A stretch of 29,174 nt of DNA from JBBQTU01 sp038213005 (GTDB taxonomy: Bacteria; Planctomycetota; Phycisphaerae; Tepidisphaerales; Tepidisphaeraceae). This document shows, one piece after another, positions 6,346 through 15,421 of the stretch. Position 1 is the first letter of the stretch, and every line of letters begins with the position of its first letter. The notes below the pieces were generated by a model. That model was not told the DNA's origin. It saw nothing but the letters and a program-made list of their open reading frames with translations, and made no database searches. The DNA lies in the NCBI GenBank assembly GCA_038213005.1, contig JBBQTU010000022.1:1-29174 (forward strand), given 5' to 3'. The position numbers were made by a program, and so were the translations under genes.

Positions 6346-9333
6346 ATGAAATATCTCGATTGCCACAGGTTAGTCATCGTAGCCGTATTATCGCTGGTAT
6401 CCGGCATCGGCCGTGCTCCGGCCTTTGGAGAGCAAATGAAAAACAGCACGACACAACAGGTCGCCATCGAGCCGGACACCTCGGATTTGACGATCATGGC
6501 CAGTGTGCGTGTGGCCAAAGATCCGTCGACAATTGCCATGAGTTGGCCACCGCCGCGCGCCGCGTGTACATCGTATACCGTTTATCGTCGCGCATTGGGA
6601 GAACGGGATTGGACTGAGCCGCCCATCGCGAAATTGCCCGGTGACGCAACGGCCTATACCGATGCTGCTGTGCATAGCGGTGTATCCTACGAATACCGGA
6701 TCGACCGTGACGCCGCGACCTATTACGGGTCTGGCTATGTCTGCGCGGGCATTGACGTCCCGCTGGTTGAGCAACGCGGAGTCGTGCTGCTGCTGGTGGA
6801 TGGTGCCATCGCTGCCGCAGTGGAACCGGAACTGCAACGGTTGCAACTGGATCTCGTTGGCGACGGTTGGACCGTACGCCGTATCGATGTGCCCCACGCG
6901 ACGACGGCGCCGCAAGTCAAAGAAATGATTGTCGCGGCGTATCGGAAGGATCCGAAGCAGGTGAAATCGGTATTTCTCTTGGGACATGTGGCCGTCCCGT
7001 ATTCCGGCGCGACGGCGTACGATGGGCATGCCGATCATGTTGGCGCCTGGCCTGCGGATGTCTTCTATGGCACTATGGAGTTTCCCTGGACCGACACTGC
7101 GGATTACCCGAAGAGCTATACGATTGAAAATGCGCCCCGGAACTCGAATAAGCCGGGTGATGGCAGGTACGACCCGTCGAATCTTCCGGCCAATTCCGTG
7201 CAACTGCAACTCGGTCGGGTTGATCTCTCAGATATGCCGGCGTTTCGTCAAAATGAGGTGGAATTACTGCGCCAATACCTGAATAAAGACCACCGCTTTC
7301 GCCAGGGGCAGCTTTTGACGGAGCGAGGCGGCATCGTCAAAGACAGTTTCGGCCTCTTTTCCGGATCAGCTTTTGCCGCTGGAGGGTGGTCTGCGCAATC
7401 GGCCTACCATACGGCGGCCGGAGTGACCCGTGCGGACTGGTTTCCCACAATTCCACGTACCAAGGCGCTGCTGACGGGCTATGGGTGCGGCCCAGGATCT
7501 TACACCAGTTGCGCGGGCGTCGGAGAGACCGCAACCTTCACCGAGCATGATCCGGGAGTGGTGTTTGGCATGCTCTTCGGCAGTTACTTCGGTGATTGGG
7601 ATGTGCCGAACAATTTTCTGCGTGCGCTGCTGGCCTCTCCCAATACCGGGTTGACATCGGTCTGGTCCGGGTGCCCGCCGGTGTATCTGCATCATATGGG
7701 ATTGGGTCTGCCGGTGGGGTATTCTGTCCAGCGATCGCAGAATAATGGTGGACAGACGGATTATCTGCTGTGGGGCGTCACCAAAGACGGAAAGAGACGG
7801 CGGCCGTGGAATGATGGTGGGGGCGCTGTGCACATAGCCCTTATGGGCGATCCAACGTTGCGCCTTTTCGTTGTACCTCCACCGACCGAACTCCAGGCAA
7901 CAATTGGCGATGCCGTTGTATTGCATTGGAAAGCATCAGACGATGCCGCGGTAGGTGGATACCATGTCTACCGTAGCGTCACATTCGACGGGCCGTTTAC
8001 CCGATTGACCCAGACGCCTGTCAGCGCGCCCGGTTATACTGACGCAACTTCACCTGCACGTCCCGGCGTGTATATGATCAAGGCCATCAAGCTGGAACAG
8101 ACCGGCAGCGGCACTTTTTATAATTCCAGCCAGGGGGCATTTCTCCAGGTCGGCGCGAAGCAGATCACCCATGATGTTCCACGCGTAAAGGCGTTGTCAT
8201 TCACGACGCGCGAGAATCAGTCCGTGAAGATTCCTCTCGAAGCGGAGATCGCGGCGGGACAACAGGTAGCCTATTGTTTCTCGCAGCCGAGCCACGGCGT
8301 GCTGACCGGCACAGCCCCCAATCTGGTCTATATCCCCAATCGGTATTACTCCGGCCAGGATTCTTTAACGTATACGGCACTGGATCATGAACGGGAAAGC
8401 GCGCCGGCGGTCGTGACGGTACAGGTGGCCTATGTGCAGGATACCCCCATTGCCGACGCACTGGTGCTGGCCCGGCATCGCAGTCGCCCCATCGCCTGTG
8501 CGCTGTCCGCGCTGGACCACCACAATCACCCGCTGAAGTACAATATCCTGATTGCACCCAAATTCGGGACTCTCTCGGGTACCGGTCCCGCCTTGACCTA
8601 TACTCCGACTACCAGCGACAACGTCGCCGATTCCTTTACCTTTTGCGTTTCTGACGGGGTCGTGACCAGTACCCCGGCGGTGGTGGTGCTGGAAGCCAGT
8701 TATCCTTGTCCACTTTGCACCACGCCCATCATGATCGACGGCAATCTTCAAGAATGGGACGCGCTACCATACGATCTGAACAGTGGGGTGCCCATGGCTG
8801 AGGAGGTGAAGCGGAATTGGACGGGAACCCAGGATGGGTTCTACCGGTTCGGCGTCTGCCGTGATGCTGATCATGTGTATATTGGCATCCAGGTAACGGA
8901 TAACAATATCATGGCGAAACCGGGGGTCGATCCCTGGCGGCAAGATAGCGTCGAAGTCCGCATCGACGCCAGGCCCGATACGGTACGTTTCTCCGGAACC
9001 GGGGAGAACGAAATGACCGATTTTCTATTTGTGAATATAAGCCCCGGTGCCGTCGCCACGGCTCCCTACATTCTAAACCCGGAAAAACTTCCGCAAGGAT
9101 GCCGGTACGCATGCGCCCGCACCAAAGATGGCTATGCGACCGAAATCGCCATTCCCGTGAGTTATTTTGAGGAGAAAGGTGGGAAAGATTGGGATGGATT
9201 CCGATTGAATTTGTTCGTGAATGATCACGATAGCGAAGGCGGCCCGCGCAAGCAATTTCTCTGGAAACCGGACTGGCGTTCCTGGTCAACGATCAAATCC
9301 TATGCGGGGAGTGGGTCGTTCTTCCTGCCATAA
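6346..9333 (+). CDS. Large secreted multidomain protein (C25-peptidase-like, FN3, cadherin-like, CBM9-like)
   Basis: 995 residues, beginning with a signal peptide (hydrophobic LVIVAVLSLVSGIG, cleavage near residue 28-30). Order as I read it: a fibronectin-type-III-like domain (about 48-130); a core of about 360 residues (145-505) with features of gingipain-like C25 proteins (VKSVFLLGHVAVPYSG, ADVFYG, LFGSYFGDWD, VWSGCPP, and MGDPTLRLF near 500); a second FN3-like domain (508-600); two Ig/cadherin-like repeats with SHGVLTG and PKFGTLSGTG motifs (615-790); and a CBM9/DOMON-like C-terminus from the IDGNLQEWD motif at about 797 to the end. The protein is probably exported and bound to carbohydrate. 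Peptidase activity is uncertain because the His/Cys dyad cannot be assigned. An AAGGA lies 10 nt before the ATG. The gene is bracketed by direct repeats. Confidence 0.8.
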   Translation: MKYLDCHRLVIVAVLSLVSGIGRAPAFGEQMKNSTTQQVAIEPDTSDLTIMASVRVAKDPSTIAMSWPPPRAACTSYTVYRRALGERDWTEPPIAKLPGDATAYTDAAVHSGVSYEYRIDRDAATYYGSGYVCAGIDVPLVEQRGVVLLLVDGAIAAAVEPELQRLQLDLVGDGWTVRRIDVPHATTAPQVKEMIVAAYRKDPKQVKSVFLLGHVAVPYSGATAYDGHADHVGAWPADVFYGTMEFPWTDTADYPKSYTIENAPRNSNKPGDGRYDPSNLPANSVQLQLGRVDLSDMPAFRQNEVELLRQYLNKDHRFRQGQLLTERGGIVKDSFGLFSGSAFAAGGWSAQSAYHTAAGVTRADWFPTIPRTKALLTGYGCGPGSYTSCAGVGETATFTEHDPGVVFGMLFGSYFGDWDVPNNFLRALLASPNTGLTSVWSGCPPVYLHHMGLGLPVGYSVQRSQNNGGQTDYLLWGVTKDGKRRRPWNDGGGAVHIALMGDPTLRLFVVPPPTELQATIGDAVVLHWKASDDAAVGGYHVYRSVTFDGPFTRLTQTPVSAPGYTDATSPARPGVYMIKAIKLEQTGSGTFYNSSQGAFLQVGAKQITHDVPRVKALSFTTRENQSVKIPLEAEIAAGQQVAYCFSQPSHGVLTGTAPNLVYIPNRYYSGQDSLTYTALDHERESAPAVVTVQVAYVQDTPIADALVLARHRSRPIACALSALDHHNHPLKYNILIAPKFGTLSGTGPALTYTPTTSDNVADSFTFCVSDGVVTSTPAVVVLEASYPCPLCTTPIMIDGNLQEWDALPYDLNSGVPMAEEVKRNWTGTQDGFYRFGVCRDADHVYIGIQVTDNNIMAKPGVDPWRQDSVEVRIDARPDTVRFSGTGENEMTDFLFVNISPGAVATAPYILNPEKLPQGCRYACARTKDGYATEIAIPVSYFEEKGGKDWDGFRLNLFVNDHDSEGGPRKQFLWKPDWRSWSTIKSYAGSGSFFLP

Positions 9334-9790
9334 CGCAACGTGGGGGCGCGGCGGTCGATAGAAGAACGGGATAAACGGTCAAGGCAGGTTAATCAAGTGC
9401 TCCTATCGCATGGCATGGATCGAAGGCATGCTTAAGATACACTTTGCTCCCTTAGTGGTCCGTGGCGTAAGTCCGGCGATGTATTTGCACGCAACGCGGG
9501 GCAAGCGCGGAAGGCAGAAACCCCCTCCCTAACCCTCCCCCAGGGGTGAGGGGATAGGAGGCCGGCTTGCGTCACCGTATTTACGCCGGCATGCACTTAG
9601 CCTCTTTCGGGGAATGAAGCGGGGGCGCGGTGCATCACACAGCGATACGGCAAGATCGGCTGCGTTTATCGGATCATTGGGCAGAAGGCTGGCTTGTGTT
9701 GTCAAGAAGGCTGGCTTGAATGGCAGACGTACTGTAGTATACGATGATCGTGCATGTCTTGCGGGAATCCGTGAAAACGGAGGTGGCTTG
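9334..9790. other. Intergenic gap; one repeat, no credible gene
   Basis: The 457-bp stretch holds the right copy of the flanking repeat (9514-9600). The rest shows nothing assignable. The frame of the downstream kinase is open back to 9614, but that part is Arg/Gly-rich, lacks a Shine-Dalgarno and overlaps no recognisable domain. Confidence 0.6.
9514..9600 (+). repeat. Right copy of 85-87 bp repeat flanking the secreted-protein gene
   Basis: Same orientation as 6235-6319; the similarity also extends weakly upstream (GTGGTCCG.GGCGTAAGT in both). The spacing between copies is about 3.28 kb, and the only gene between them is the secreted protein. Confidence 0.85.
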
Positions 9791-12544
9791 GTGAGTCAAA
9801 ACGGTACGATCCTGGTGGTTGACGATGCCCCATCGGCACTCAAACTGATGGCCTCCCTGCTGGTGGCGGAGGGGTATGCGGTTCGTCCTGCCGACAGCGG
9901 CGAGATGGCGCTGGCGGCGATCGATGCCGCGCTACCTGAGTTGATCCTGCTGGATGTTCGCATGGCGGGCATGGATGGTTATGAAGTGTGCCGGCGGCTG
10001 AAGGCCCAGGAGCGGACGCGCCACATTCCGATCATCTTTGTGAGTGCGGTGGCCGATGCGGAAGACCGGGCGAAAGGGCTGAAACTGGGCGCGGTTGACT
10101 ACATCTCCAAGCCGCTGCAGCCGGCCGAACTGCTGGCGCGGGTGCGCACCCAATTGACGCTGAGCCGGGCCGCAGCGGCGTTGGAGCGCCAGGCGCAAGA
10201 ACTCCGGCAAACCAATGAGCGGATGAAGCAGGAGATTGACCTGCGGGCGCAGGCCGAGCAAGTGTTGCGCAAGAGCGAAGAGCGGTATCGCGAGTTTTAC
10301 GAGCGGTCGCCGCTGGGCTATCAGTCGCTGGATGCGGACGGCCGGTTCATCATCGTGAATCAGGCATGGCTCGAGATTCTGGGTTACACGAGCGATGAGG
10401 TGAAAGGCAAGTGGTTTGGCGACTTTCTTGCTCCGGAATTTGTGGCGGTGTTTCGCGAGCGGTTTCCACTGTTCAAGGCCGCCGGGACGATCCACAGCGA
10501 GTTCTGGATGATTCGGAAGGATGGTTCGCGGTGCTATGTGGGCTTCGACGGGCGGATCGGCCATCACGCCGACGGCCAGTTTAAGCAGACGCACTGCATC
10601 CTGCATGACATGACCGAGCGCAAGCTGGCGGCTGACGCGCTGTTCAACGAGCAGGAACGACTGCGGGTGACGGTGCAATCGGTCGGTGACGCGGTCATTG
10701 CTACCAATCGTGCGGGGAAGGTTACGGTGCTGAACACGGTGGCGGAGCAGTTGACGGGCTGGTCGCGCCGTGACGCTATGGGCAGGGATGTCAATGAGAT
10801 ATTCCACATCATCAACGAGCTGACGGGTGAGCCTGCGGTGAACCCGGTGATGACAGTCCTGGCATGTGGGACGATGCAGGGTCTGGCCAACCATACGGCC
10901 CTGATCGCGCGTGATGGCACGAGGCGGTCTATTGCCGATAGTGGCGCCCCGATCCGTGATGGTGAGGACAACATCATCGGCGTGGTGCTGATCTTTCGTG
11001 ATGTTACCGATGAACGGAAGGCCGAGGATGCGCTGCGGGAGAGCGAACAAAGATACCGCACCCTTGCTAATGCCGGGCAGGCGCTGGTCTGGACCTCCGG
11101 CCTGGATAAGGGCTGCAACTATTTCAATGAACCCTGGCTGCTGTTTACTGGACGTACTCTGGAGCAGGAACTGGGTAACGGCTGGACGGAAGGCGTGCAT
11201 CCGGAAGACTTTGACCGTTGTCTGAAAACCTATGTCACCGCCTTCGACCGCCGCGAGCGGTTCAGCATGGAATATCGCCTGCGACACGCCAGCGGTGAAT
11301 ACCGCTGGTTGCAGGACGACGGTACACCTCGCTTCGACGGCAGAGGCAACTTTCTGGGGTATATCGGCCATTGCCTGGACATCACCGAGCGCAAGCGGGA
11401 CCAAGAGGCGCTGCAAGCCGCGAAGCTGGCTGCCGAGACTGCGACTGCCGCGAAAGACCAGTTCATCGCCATGCTGAGTCATGAGCTGCGCACGCCGCTG
11501 ACGCCGGCGCTGATGGCGGTCAGCGCGATGCTGGAGATGCGGACGGATCTGCCGCCTGAAGTGCGCAAGGATCTGGCGGGGATGCAGCAGAACATCGAGC
11601 GCGAAGCGCGGCTCATTGACGATCTGCTGGACCTGACGCGCCTGGCTCGGGGCAAGATACATTTGCACTTTGAGGTGGTTGACGTGCACGCCTGTCTGCG
11701 ATCAGCGATGGAGGTTTGCCAGGCCGACGTGGATGCTAAACACGCAGAGGTCTTGCTATTCCTGGATGCCGGCAACCGCATGGTATGGGCCGACCCGGAT
11801 CGCCTGCGTCAGGTTTTCTGGAATCTATTCCGCAATGCGATGAAGTTTATGCCCATGCAGGGGAAGATCACAATCCGCTCGCGCAGCAGCGGAGGGCGAC
11901 TGTACATCGAGATTACAGACAATGGCATCGGCATTGCTCGCGAGGTTCTGCCGCGGCTGTTCCAGCCGTTTGAGCAGGCGGATCAGTCACGGTCACGAAA
12001 GTATGGCGGCCTGGGGCTGGGGCTGGCGATCGCCGGGACCATTGCGACGTTGCACAAGGGGAGCATTTCCGCCAGCAGTCCCGGGGTGAATCAGGGGGCG
12101 ACCTTCACCGTCGAACTGCCGACGATTGACGCGATGCCCGAGCGGCACCTGCCCGAAGCGGCGCCTCTGCCGGCCGACCCCTCCGCCCGGCGTCTGTTGG
12201 TGGTGGAGGACGACGTTGACACGCTGCGCCTGCTGACCCGGCTGCTGCGTAGCTGGGGCTATGTGGTGGTGCCGGCTGACGGCGTGCGTGCCGCCCTGAA
12301 GGCGGCTGAAAGTGAGAAGTTTGACCTGCTGGTGAGCGATATCGGCCTGCCCGATGGCAGCGGGACGGACGTGATGCGCGCCGTGAAAGAGCGTTACGGC
12401 CTGCGCGGTATCGCGGTCAGCGGCTACGGGACCGACGACGACAAACAGTCTTCGTTGGACGCCGGTTTCGAGCAACACCTGACTAAGCCATTGGATTTCA
12501 GGACGCTTGCCTCGGCTATCAAGACGAGCGTGCAGCGACACTGA
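9791..12544 (+). CDS. Hybrid sensor histidine kinase, REC-PAS3-HisKA-HATPase-REC
   Basis: 917 residues from the GTG at 9791, chosen for its GGAGG Shine-Dalgarno 7 nt upstream and because the first domain starts right there. Domain order: N-terminal receiver with the acidic pair D11-D12 and phospho-acceptor D55 (LILLDVRMAG) plus a conserved Lys in SKPLQP; a short coiled coil (about 125-165); three PAS/PAC units (about 162-285, 287-410, 417-540); HisKA with H564 in MLSHELRTPL; a Bergerat ATPase with its N box (FWNLFRNAMKF), DNGIGI and GGLGLGLAI (about 660-775); and a C-terminal receiver with VVEDDVD and phospho-acceptor D850. All catalytic residues are present and no membrane helix is seen, so it is a cytoplasmic phosphorelay protein. 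It has no adjacent output regulator. Input signal unknown. Confidence 0.93.
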   Translation: MSQNGTILVVDDAPSALKLMASLLVAEGYAVRPADSGEMALAAIDAALPELILLDVRMAGMDGYEVCRRLKAQERTRHIPIIFVSAVADAEDRAKGLKLGAVDYISKPLQPAELLARVRTQLTLSRAAAALERQAQELRQTNERMKQEIDLRAQAEQVLRKSEERYREFYERSPLGYQSLDADGRFIIVNQAWLEILGYTSDEVKGKWFGDFLAPEFVAVFRERFPLFKAAGTIHSEFWMIRKDGSRCYVGFDGRIGHHADGQFKQTHCILHDMTERKLAADALFNEQERLRVTVQSVGDAVIATNRAGKVTVLNTVAEQLTGWSRRDAMGRDVNEIFHIINELTGEPAVNPVMTVLACGTMQGLANHTALIARDGTRRSIADSGAPIRDGEDNIIGVVLIFRDVTDERKAEDALRESEQRYRTLANAGQALVWTSGLDKGCNYFNEPWLLFTGRTLEQELGNGWTEGVHPEDFDRCLKTYVTAFDRRERFSMEYRLRHASGEYRWLQDDGTPRFDGRGNFLGYIGHCLDITERKRDQEALQAAKLAAETATAAKDQFIAMLSHELRTPLTPALMAVSAMLEMRTDLPPEVRKDLAGMQQNIEREARLIDDLLDLTRLARGKIHLHFEVVDVHACLRSAMEVCQADVDAKHAEVLLFLDAGNRMVWADPDRLRQVFWNLFRNAMKFMPMQGKITIRSRSSGGRLYIEITDNGIGIAREVLPRLFQPFEQADQSRSRKYGGLGLGLAIAGTIATLHKGSISASSPGVNQGATFTVELPTIDAMPERHLPEAAPLPADPSARRLLVVEDDVDTLRLLTRLLRSWGYVVVPADGVRAALKAAESEKFDLLVSDIGLPDGSGTDVMRAVKERYGLRGIAVSGYGTDDDKQSSLDAGFEQHLTKPLDFRTLASAIKTSVQRH

Positions 12545-12762
12545 TTTGGCTCTCGCCGTAGCAGACTCCTCTGAGAACGCCTGCTGCTGTAACGTGCTGA
12601 ATGCAGTCCCACCGCTGTCCGACCATGGCGCGCACGCTGGTTGGCATGGCAAGCAAAGCATGAGTCGCGTCGGGCGGGTGGATTTACCATGCGGTCAACC
12701 GGTCGGGTGGGGCGGGCGGAGGACTGGCGTTTGAGCAGTTTGTGTGTTCGCGAGCCGAGGCC
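12545..12762. other. Short gap with no recognised feature
   Basis: About 220 bp after the kinase gene; no protein-like frame, RNA or repeat was recognised. It ends where the inverted sulfatase remnant starts. Confidence 0.5.
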
Positions 12763-12955
12763 CGGCTGACCCCCAACCTCAGCGCCATCGCCGAGCAGGG
12801 CATCCTGATGGACCACTGCTTCAGCGTCGGCCCCCGGCAAGATCCAGCCCGTAGAGCCCGGCCACCGCTACGCCGCCCAACTCGACGCCGTCCGCTACAC
12901 CGACTGGGCCATCGGCCAGTTCATGGCCAAGGCCCGGAAGTCCAAATACCGCTAA
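12763..12955 (+). pseudogene. Inverted sulfatase-domain remnants (LTA-synthase-like)
   Basis: Two pieces in different frames read like parts of an alkaline-phosphatase-fold sulfatase domain. The first (from 12766) gives LTPNLSAIAEQGILMDHCFS, the segment that follows the catalytic loop in LTA-synthase-like proteins. The second (12839-12955) ends in RYTDWAIGQFMAKARKSKYR followed by TAA, resembling the later conserved YTDWALG region. The intervening domain is missing, the frame shifts, and the pieces lie on the opposite strand from the 5' part of a similar gene directly beside them. This looks like one gene broken by deletion and inversion. Confidence 0.6.
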
Positions 12956-14015
12956 CCGGCATCAGGTCATTGGCGGCGGAGCGCACGAGGGCGAGGCCGC
13001 TGCCGGCGGGGCGGTCCAGGACGCAGGAGCCGAAGAAGCAGTGCTCGCCGAGGGCTCCGATGTAGTGCCAGCTCATGCTCTCCAGGACGACCAGGGCCAC
13101 GTTGTAGTCGTTGCGGGGGCGGCCGCTGTCGGTGAGGCGGCGCAAGGGGTTGTCGGCATCGTCGAAGAATCGGTCGTTGGGTTGGGCGAGGATCTGCCGC
13201 GCTCGGGCGAGGGCTTCATCGTCCTTGAGCAGCGGGTAGAACTCTGCAAGTTCGGTGTCGTTGGCAAACTTATATACGGCGTCGCGCAGGGTGTAGCAGC
13301 CGTTGAGCGTGAGCTGGACCACGGTCGGCGAGTCGTTGATGTAGGCGGCGCTGCTGTTCATCGGGCGATTGCGCAGACCGCCCCGGATGCCCACCACGGC
13401 GATGGGGATCAGCAGCAGGGGCCAGATTGCCTGCCACCAGGGGCTGCGGGGCTGGCGGGCGAGGCCCCAGCAATTCAGGGACCAGGTGGCGGCGGCGAGG
13501 ATGGCGAGGGTGGCGAGGGCGAACCAGATGACGGGATACTGCTCCCATACGATGCGGTAGACGGCGGCGTATTGGGTGTATTCCAAGGCCTGGTAGTTGA
13601 GGCGCAGGCCGAACTCCTGGAAGAAGCAGATGTCGGCGACGCAGGTGAACAGGACCAGGGCAGCGGCGAGTCCTCCATAGGCCGAGACGATCCAGCGAAA
13701 GCTGCGTTTGGCCAGCAGATTGGGCGAGGCAGCGGCGGTTGCGGCCAGCAGGGGCAAGGCCAACATGCATGCGATGGCGGCGTCGAAGCGGAGGCCGACG
13801 GCGAAACTTTTGACGATGGTGCCGGCCGGGACGCCGTGGAAGCGGTCCAGCGTCGTCAGGAAGAGGATGAGCCGCTGGCCGGTGAACATCAGCATGGTGG
13901 CCCAGAAGAGCAGCGACGGCAGGATGACTCGTGGTCCGAGCAGACCACTGCGGCGCAGGAGGTTTTGGACTGTTGCGGGGCGACGCACTGGCGTTAGCGT
14001 AAGCGTCTGGGACAT
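12921..14015 (-). pseudogene. LTA-synthase-like membrane sulfatase, truncated after the membrane part
   Basis: The frame encodes 364 residues, whereas LTA-synthase-family proteins usually have 550-700. The N-terminal part has about five membrane helices (for example LPSLLFWATMLMFTGQRLIL, IVSAYGGLAAALVLFTCVAD, PLLLIPIAVVGIRGG), then a periplasmic stretch and the beginning of the sulfatase domain, NVALVVLESMSWHYIGALGE. The normal continuation (nucleophile Thr loop and metal ligands) is absent: after about position 13020 the sequence becomes unrelated and stops at 12921. Remnants of the missing domain lie inverted at 12763-12955. Intact relatives transfer phosphoglycerol or phosphoethanolamine groups at the membrane surface; this copy can hardly be active. 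It is divergent from the ROK gene. Confidence 0.65.
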
Positions 14016-14055
14016 GGATCAAAGCCGCCGGGATCGAGAGCGAAAAACAGATACG

Positions 14056-14072
14056 TTTGCATTATTAGCAAA
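14056..14072. promoter_or_regulatory. AT-rich palindrome, possible operator
   Basis: TTTGC-ATTATTA-GCAAA lies in the 170-bp divergent gap between the truncated sulfatase and the ROK gene, in one of the few AT-rich patches here. It could be an operator; no -35/-10 pair is clear. Confidence 0.3.
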
Positions 14073-14185
14073 TATGACGGTCGAATGCCAGCGTATTTCT
14101 GAGGCGTTGACCATCGACATCACTTCTGGCGGAGCGTCTGGCAAAGATGGGCAGCATTTGGTACAGGAGTGAACAGGAGCACCCA

Positions 14186-15043
14186 ATGGCGATCTATATT
14201 GGTCTGGACATCGGCGGAACGAAGTTCATGGTGGCGGCGGGAGATGAGAAGGGGCAAGTGCTGGAGACGACCCGGGCGGCGACGCCTTTGGAGCTGGATG
14301 CGGGGTTGGCGCTGCTGCATGCGATGATCGAGAAAGTGGCGGGGGGACGGACGATCGCAGGCATCGGCGCCGCGGCTGGCGGGCCGCTGGACTGGCGCCG
14401 GGGGACCATCTCGCCGCTGCACCAGCCGCAATGGCGTGCGGTGCCACTGGCGCGAATCATGCAAGAGCGCTGGCACTGCCCGCTTCATGTGGACGTGGAC
14501 ACGAACATCGCGGCGCTGGGCGAATACCAGACGAGCGAGGATCATCCGCAGCGATTCCTGTATCTGACGCTGAGCACGGGGATGGGCGGGGGCTTTCTTG
14601 TCGATGGGAAGATCTATCGCGGAATCAGCGGCGAGCATCCGGAGGTGGGGCATCAGTCCGTCAATTTCCGCTGTGCTCATCCGGAGCGGGTTGGCTGTGA
14701 ATGCGGGGCACCGGATTGTCTGGAAGCGCTGGTGTCGGGAAACGGCATCCGCAGGATCTATGGCAAGCCGGCGGAGCAGCTCAGTGCTGCGCAGTGGGAC
14801 GAGGTGGCGTGGAATCTGGGGCAGGGGCTGCGGAATCTGGCGGCGATCTACGCGCCGGACGTGATCGTGCTGGGCGGCGGGATCGTGCATGGGCAGGGCG
14901 AGAAACTGCTGGCACCGGCGCGCCTGGTGATGCAGCAGCATCTCAAGATTGTTCCTGCGCCGCAGGTGCGGGTTTCGTGTCATGGATACAACACGGCGCT
15001 GGTGGGAGCGTTGGCGGCCGCACGGCTGGGGCTGGGGGACTGA
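14186..15043 (+). CDS. ROK family sugar kinase (glucokinase-like)
   Basis: 285 residues from the ATG at 14186, which has AGGAG 6 nt upstream; the in-frame ATG at 14147 lacks one. The ATP phosphate loop is GLDIGGTKF (residues 5-13). The sugar-binding/catalytic part shows VDVDTNIAALGE and GISGEHPEVGH. The ROK zinc site follows as C-H…GCECGAPDCLE, a slight variant of the usual CXCGXXGCXE. A second phosphate motif VIVLGGGIVHG lies near residue 230. The protein phosphorylates a hexose (glucose, N-acetylglucosamine or similar) in the cytoplasm, and length is normal for the family. It has no metabolic neighbours that would reveal the sugar. Confidence 0.88.
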   Translation: MAIYIGLDIGGTKFMVAAGDEKGQVLETTRAATPLELDAGLALLHAMIEKVAGGRTIAGIGAAAGGPLDWRRGTISPLHQPQWRAVPLARIMQERWHCPLHVDVDTNIAALGEYQTSEDHPQRFLYLTLSTGMGGGFLVDGKIYRGISGEHPEVGHQSVNFRCAHPERVGCECGAPDCLEALVSGNGIRRIYGKPAEQLSAAQWDEVAWNLGQGLRNLAAIYAPDVIVLGGGIVHGQGEKLLAPARLVMQQHLKIVPAPQVRVSCHGYNTALVGALAAARLGLGD

Positions 15044-15104
15044 GAGCGAGGGAGCGAGGGGATTATCCGCCTCTTGATGGAGGTCCGCTCACAGAAGAAA
15101 AGAC

Positions 15105-15139
15105 TTGGCAGTGATAGCGTTAATAGCGATAATAGCGTT
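15105..15139 (+). promoter_or_regulatory. phd-relE promoter overlapped by three 9-bp operator-like repeats
   Basis: TTGGCA (15105-15110), a 17-bp spacer and GATAAT (15128-15133) form a good sigma70 promoter. Three direct 9-bp repeats, GATAGCGTT, AATAGCGAT and AATAGCGTT (15113-15139), cover the spacer and -10 box, the usual place for autorepression by a Phd-type antitoxin. Confidence 0.6.
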
Positions 15140-15160
15140 TGTTGTTGACTGGAGCATTCC

Positions 15161-15406
15161 ATGAACATGGCGATCAAGGACTTTCGGGATGATATGGCCG
15201 ACCCCATCAACCGGGCCGCTTATGGTGGCGAGCGCGTCATTCTCACCCGGCGTGGCGAAGGTATTGCTGCGCTGGTGAGCATGGACGATCTGGCCCTGCT
15301 GGAAGAGCTTGAGAACCAAGCTGACCTCAAGGCCGCGATCAAGGCACGCAAGGAACCAGGCGGCGTGCCGCTGGAACGGATCAAGGCCCGGCTGGCTCAG
15401 CGGTAG
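15161..15406 (+). CDS. Phd/YefM family antitoxin
   Basis: 81 residues. The N-terminal DNA-binding dimer fold is recognisable by FRDDMADPINRA, GGERVILTRRGEGIAALVSM and DDLALLEELE. The C-terminal tail (KARKEPGGVPLERIKARLAQ) is the extended segment that normally wraps the toxin. It lies 15 bp before a RelE toxin gene and behind a promoter with operator-like repeats, so autoregulation is likely. The ATG at 15167 is an alternative start; GGAG upstream favours 15161. Its toxin partner is truncated, so the antitoxin may now act only as a regulator, or neutralise RelE toxins elsewhere in the genome. Confidence 0.85.
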   Translation: MNMAIKDFRDDMADPINRAAYGGERVILTRRGEGIAALVSMDDLALLEELENQADLKAAIKARKEPGGVPLERIKARLAQR

Positions 15407-15421
15407 ATCGGCGGGAGCATC

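Noticed and set aside
9614..9790. Kinase start at 9614
   Set aside because: No usable Shine-Dalgarno, Arg/Gly-rich codons without domain; the GTG at 9791 has GGAGG and directly precedes the receiver domain.
9932..11689. 585-residue open frame on the minus strand opposite the histidine kinase
   Set aside because: It is rich in Arg, Gln, His and Pro, matches no domain, and lies antisense to a kinase with all catalytic motifs; it is a high-GC shadow.
13041..13997. 318-residue open frame on the plus strand opposite the LTA-synthase-like gene
   Set aside because: Gly/Asp/Glu/Val-rich low-complexity translation typical of antisense frames; the minus strand shows clear membrane helices.
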